DNA of 64,000 nucleotides, taken from assembly GCF_001625215.2 (NCBI RefSeq), contig NC_030386.2, positions 12,073,741-12,137,740 of the forward strand, in the 5' to 3' direction. The position numbers were made by a program, and so were the translations under genes. The stretch is from Daucus carota subsp. sativus (taxonomy: Eukaryota > Streptophyta > Magnoliopsida > Apiales > Apiaceae). The notes under the pieces were generated by a model. That model saw nothing but the letters and a program-made list of their open reading frames with translations. It had not been told where the DNA came from and made no database searches. Numbering within the stretch: position 1 is the first letter of the stretch; every line of letters begins with the position of its first letter. Positions 61,026-64,000 of this stretch are shown here, one piece after another.

Positions 61026-61199
61026 TAGTGTGTGCCCATGGGCACATGCTAAGCGCGGAATTTTTTGTATTTAGGAGATTTTGATTGGGGTGGTTGGTGT
61101 ATCTGCAGGGGGTCCACCATTATCAAGAGAGAGGAACCAATCAAAATGATCTAAGCACAAAATTTTCCGCGCTTAGCATGTGCCCATGGGCACACCATA
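61026..61199. mobile_element. Hairpin MITE with palindromic arms
   Basis: Each arm contains TGTGCCCATGGGCACATGCT followed by AAGCGCGGAA, in inverted orientation around a ~95-bp loop. Each arm also carries the self-complementary GTGCCCATGGGCAC. It inserted in the outer long-TIR element. Confidence 0.75.
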
Positions 61200-61228
61200 G
61201 AAAAATCGTTATACGTAGTACTCCATAT

Positions 61229-61676
61229 TTGCCCTAGGTAGTTTACCTTGGAGGACGAGAGTTTGACACACATTTTAAGAATCCTAAAAAGATTTAGTTT
61301 CATAAATTATTTCAACTTTTTTTCTATATAAAATTTAACGCTTGATTTTTATACACAAAAAAAATCTCAAATTTAACCTATGAAACTATGTTTTATAAGA
61401 AGTGGGAACCTTAAAATACGTGTCAAGTAATAATAACATAAATGAGTGATAAAATCGGGAAAAAATATAATTATAATTCTAAAAATTCATTAAATCATCA
61501 ATATGAAATCAATGACTTCAAACAATTTATCATCTACAATCAATTCTCAAGCAAAATTGAGTTGAGTGATACTATATTTTTGTGGAGTTTTAAAATAATT
61601 TATATAACTAAATTTTAAAGGAGTCTTAAAATGCGTGTCAAGCTCACGTCCTCCATGTTAAACTACCCAGGGGACA
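61229..61676. mobile_element. MITE with ~60-bp TIRs
   Basis: The left arm GCCCTAGGTAGTTTACCTTG and the inverse of the right arm CCCTGGGTAGTTTAACATGG remain similar through GGAGGACG, TTGACAC and CATTTTAAGA. It lies beside the hairpin MITE, also within the outer element. Confidence 0.7.
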
Positions 61677-61912
61677 TATACAGTATTATATATAAAGTTA
61701 TAGACATATATTATATCACCATAATATTGCAGACTATCATTATGTTTTAATAATGCTAAAAAAATAATATAATGTTCATAATCAAATCTAAACCTAACGT
61801 TAGTGACAAAAAATCCGAACCTAACATTAGTGACAAAAAGAAAAAAAATTATAGTTCAGTGATAAGTTTTTAAATACACGATAAATTGAGTGGCGAAAAA
61901 ATCTATTTTCCC

Positions 61913-62108
61913 TTACATTTTCTATTTATTTCGCTTTCCAAGTCAAAAATATTACCCTGGCCAAACCGAACTTGCCCCTGTACCGTGTGACTTGATAGAC
62001 TATCCTGGATATGAAAAAAATTTCAAAGATATCACAAAATATATTGTTAATGTCTAAAATAGGATAGTTGAGGAAAATGATTTTATATATTATTTATTAA
62101 CACAAGAT
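61913..62108. other. Spacer between nested stack and solo LTR
   Basis: AT-rich DNA with no recognised feature. Confidence 0.4.
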
Positions 62109-63609
62109 TGTTAGTATTGGTATCTTAGAGATAATGCTATTATGTTTGAATGTAACCTATTACGGATTATGTTTTATTGATTATTGAATAGATATTTTTT
62201 ATGTTCTTTATTTACTGCGTGATTAATTTAAAGCATAATAAATGTCCTTGGAATATGATATGTAATTCTATGTCTCTAAGTGCGTGACTTAGAAATGAGA
62301 TTATGAGAATAGTATCGATATTCCTAAAGGTCCCTAGTCGAGCATTATTATTAAGGGACAATAGTAATGCATTGAGACTAGTGTGTTTGTTGACTGATGA
62401 TCACATCTCATTGATCATAAGTATAGTGATACTAAAGTCAAGAACACAAGTGCATGTATTGACACATGGCACTGGAATGACCCACCGTGAGATTTTACAT
62501 GTTGATAAGTGTCATTAGAAATTCTCACTGTGATAATGATGTAATGATCCTCTGACTTGATATCATTATATTTCTATATGAGAATTAATATACTTTGGTT
62601 GCATTAAAAGTTACCTTTGACCAGGTGATGATAAAATGTATATTGGGTATATTATGAATCATATGAGAAATATGAATGATCTAGAAATGATTTAACCCTC
62701 CTATTTTAGGAGTGATATTATTGGCCTCTTAATTGAGTGAGACTATGAAATGCATGGCCGTGCTCAAATATTGATTTGTATAATAGTCTACTCATTGATC
62801 AAGGAAATTCAGATTAAACGTTGAAGAGGATGACACAATGCATGCCTCGAGTTTGATCTATAATATAAGGTTAAAAGAATTATATTACATTGTACATTAT
62901 TCACAAAAGGTTTAATTGAATCACCAATTATTATTATTACTTGGGTAGCAATGATGTATTACTAGATGCCGCTCATTGTTTATAATTTTATTATGGGATA
63001 TTAAAATTATTGCCAACGTAATAATAACCTAAAAGGTCACACACTTAGAACGTTTAAAGGAGTTTTAATTTAAATTCCGAATTTAAATTAAATGATTAAA
63101 TTCGAAATAAATTGTTTAGTTGAGCCGGTCTTAATTAAATAATCAGGATTTCGAATTTAATATTAAAACCTAAATCGAATTGGATTTGGAGAAGCCCAAA
63201 ACCGATTAGGGTTAGGCCCATCTCTCTCCCTTCCCTATAAATACATAATGATGTATTGTTTTAGGGTTAAGAGTTATAAAATTCGTTTTATAAAACCCTA
63301 GCAGCTCTATATCAAGAGAGGCTAGAGAGAGAGAGAGAGAGGTAGATTTCGGCTAGTACCGGCTCCGGTGATCATTAGGCGATCAGGCGTTCGTGTAGAC
63401 TGTTTAGAGACGCGATCCTTTGACCGAGGGCTGCGTGGTGATTGCTTATTCCGGACCTCTATCTTTCGCTAACGTAAAGCTTCAACAAGGTATTATTTCG
63501 TATCTCCATAATCAGCTATGCATTATAGATTGGATCCTGTGGTTAGGATTTCGGAAAATTTTGATTTTACGTTACTTTTCGCTGCGTTTTATTGCCCCGA
63601 AACCCAACA
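62109..63609 (+). mobile_element. Solo LTR (Copia-type), 1501 bp, with 5-bp TSD
   Basis: The block begins TGTTAGTATTGG and ends CGAAACCCAACA. It is flanked by an exact AAGAT duplication at 62104-62108 and 63610-63614. A promoter-like CCCTATAAATAC lies at ~63233-63244, followed by an AAACCCTAG leader and a (GA)n tract at ~63315-63342. No internal domains remain on either side. Confidence 0.85.
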
Positions 63610-63639
63610 AAGATAATATAGTATTTTTAATTTCGAAAA

Positions 63640-63822
63640 AAAAATGTTAGATTGTATAGCGTTTTCCAACAAAACGCGATACCAAATAGAATTCTATTTT
63701 TTTTTGTTCTTACAACGATAGCAAAACGCTACATTAAATAGTAATTTATTATTTTAACCCTAGAAAACGCTGGATGATATAATGTTGTTGATGAATATCC
63801 AAAACGCTACACGATGTAGTGT
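63640..63822. mobile_element. Possible end of another CACTA-like element
   Basis: AAAACGC/GCGTTTT words occur at least five times in both orientations over ~170 bp, and the stretch closes with CTACACGATGTAGTG, whose inverse starts CACTACATCG. The partner end was not found. From here to 64000 nothing else was recognised. Confidence 0.35.
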
Positions 63823-64000
63823 TAATAAATGTTACTCGTGGTCTTTTTTCGGGTGATATTCTGGTCATTAATGATTGATATTTTGATAATGGGGTCAACA
63901 CCCTCAGAACATAAACATTGTTTTCGTGAACCCCGGGTTAATCTGAAACAAAATATAATGAGATATATGTAAATAATATTTTGGCGCATATTTTTTTTTT

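Larger units (their letters stand above)
57014..61912. mobile_element. Long-TIR DNA element, second copy; outer shell of a nested stack
   Basis: The left end GAGAAAATTGAATTTTTCGC and the inverse of the right end GGGAAAATAGATTTTTTCGC start terminal inverted repeats that remain similar for ~150 bp, including GTTAGGTTCGGATTTAATTA. It is the same family as 11401-12575. Flanking 9-mers TTATACTCT and TTACATTTT match at 6 of 9, weak support for a MULE-type duplication. Only ~0.5 kb is its own sequence; the rest is later insertions. Confidence 0.72.

Overview
This is a 64 kb stretch of plant nuclear DNA from a eudicot. The evidence is split genes with short AT-rich introns, plant-specific families (SBT1-type subtilase, EXO70, DUF1677, ALDH7B), an Athila-lineage Ty3/gypsy retrotransposon, and many plant hAT, Mutator-like, CACTA, Stowaway-like and Tourist-like elements. 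The genus cannot be fixed from sequence alone; an asterid is a guess. Gene models were built by eye from splice signals, reading-frame continuity and recalled family sequences. No database search was run.

Genes, left to right: a class-3 lipase (2354-8117, +, 7 coding exons); an EXO70 exocyst subunit (12923-14416, +, apparently without the usual N-terminus); a small DUF1677 protein (18682-19128, +); an ALDH7B/antiquitin aldehyde dehydrogenase (21994-27871, -, 14 coding exons, 508 aa); a single-exon SBT1.4-like subtilase (48893-51169, +); tRNA-Ser(GCU) (51820-51901, +); and the RING-box protein RBX1 (53125-56948, -, 5 coding exons, 117 aa). From memory, EXO70-DUF1677-ALDH7B, and the lipase-subtilase-EXO70 group, match two related Arabidopsis segments (around At1g54090-54100 and At3g14067-14090). 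The gene order therefore looks ancestral, with transposons spreading the genes apart.

Mobile DNA dominates the rest. At 9.3-10.9 kb a three-level nest holds a MULE (9-bp TSD) containing a Stowaway-like element (TA) containing an hAT element (8-bp TSD). The interval 11.1-12.6 kb holds a long-TIR element plus MITEs. Three copies of one ~250-bp hAT MITE lie at 18.0, 19.5 and 30.4 kb. At 31.6-42.1 kb lies a complete Athila element with a TTTAT TSD, 1297-bp LTRs identical by eye, a PBS for tRNA-Asp and one unbroken 1801-residue gag-pol frame, so it is very young. At 42.5-46.2 kb a Harbinger/GST-T3-like coding remnant is split by a 3.4-kb solo LTR (TSD CGAAC). At 57.0-61.9 kb a second nest (long-TIR element > hAT > CACTA-like) starts about 5 bp upstream of the RBX1 TATA box. 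At 62.1-63.6 kb there is another solo LTR (TSD AAGAT).

The genes do not form a pathway. They are ordinary housekeeping or stress genes (exocytosis, lipid hydrolysis, aldehyde detoxification, extracellular proteolysis, cullin-RING ubiquitination). The most distinctive content is the transposon stratigraphy, which can be dated by who interrupts whom, two likely GC-AG introns, and the transposon abutting the RBX1 core promoter.
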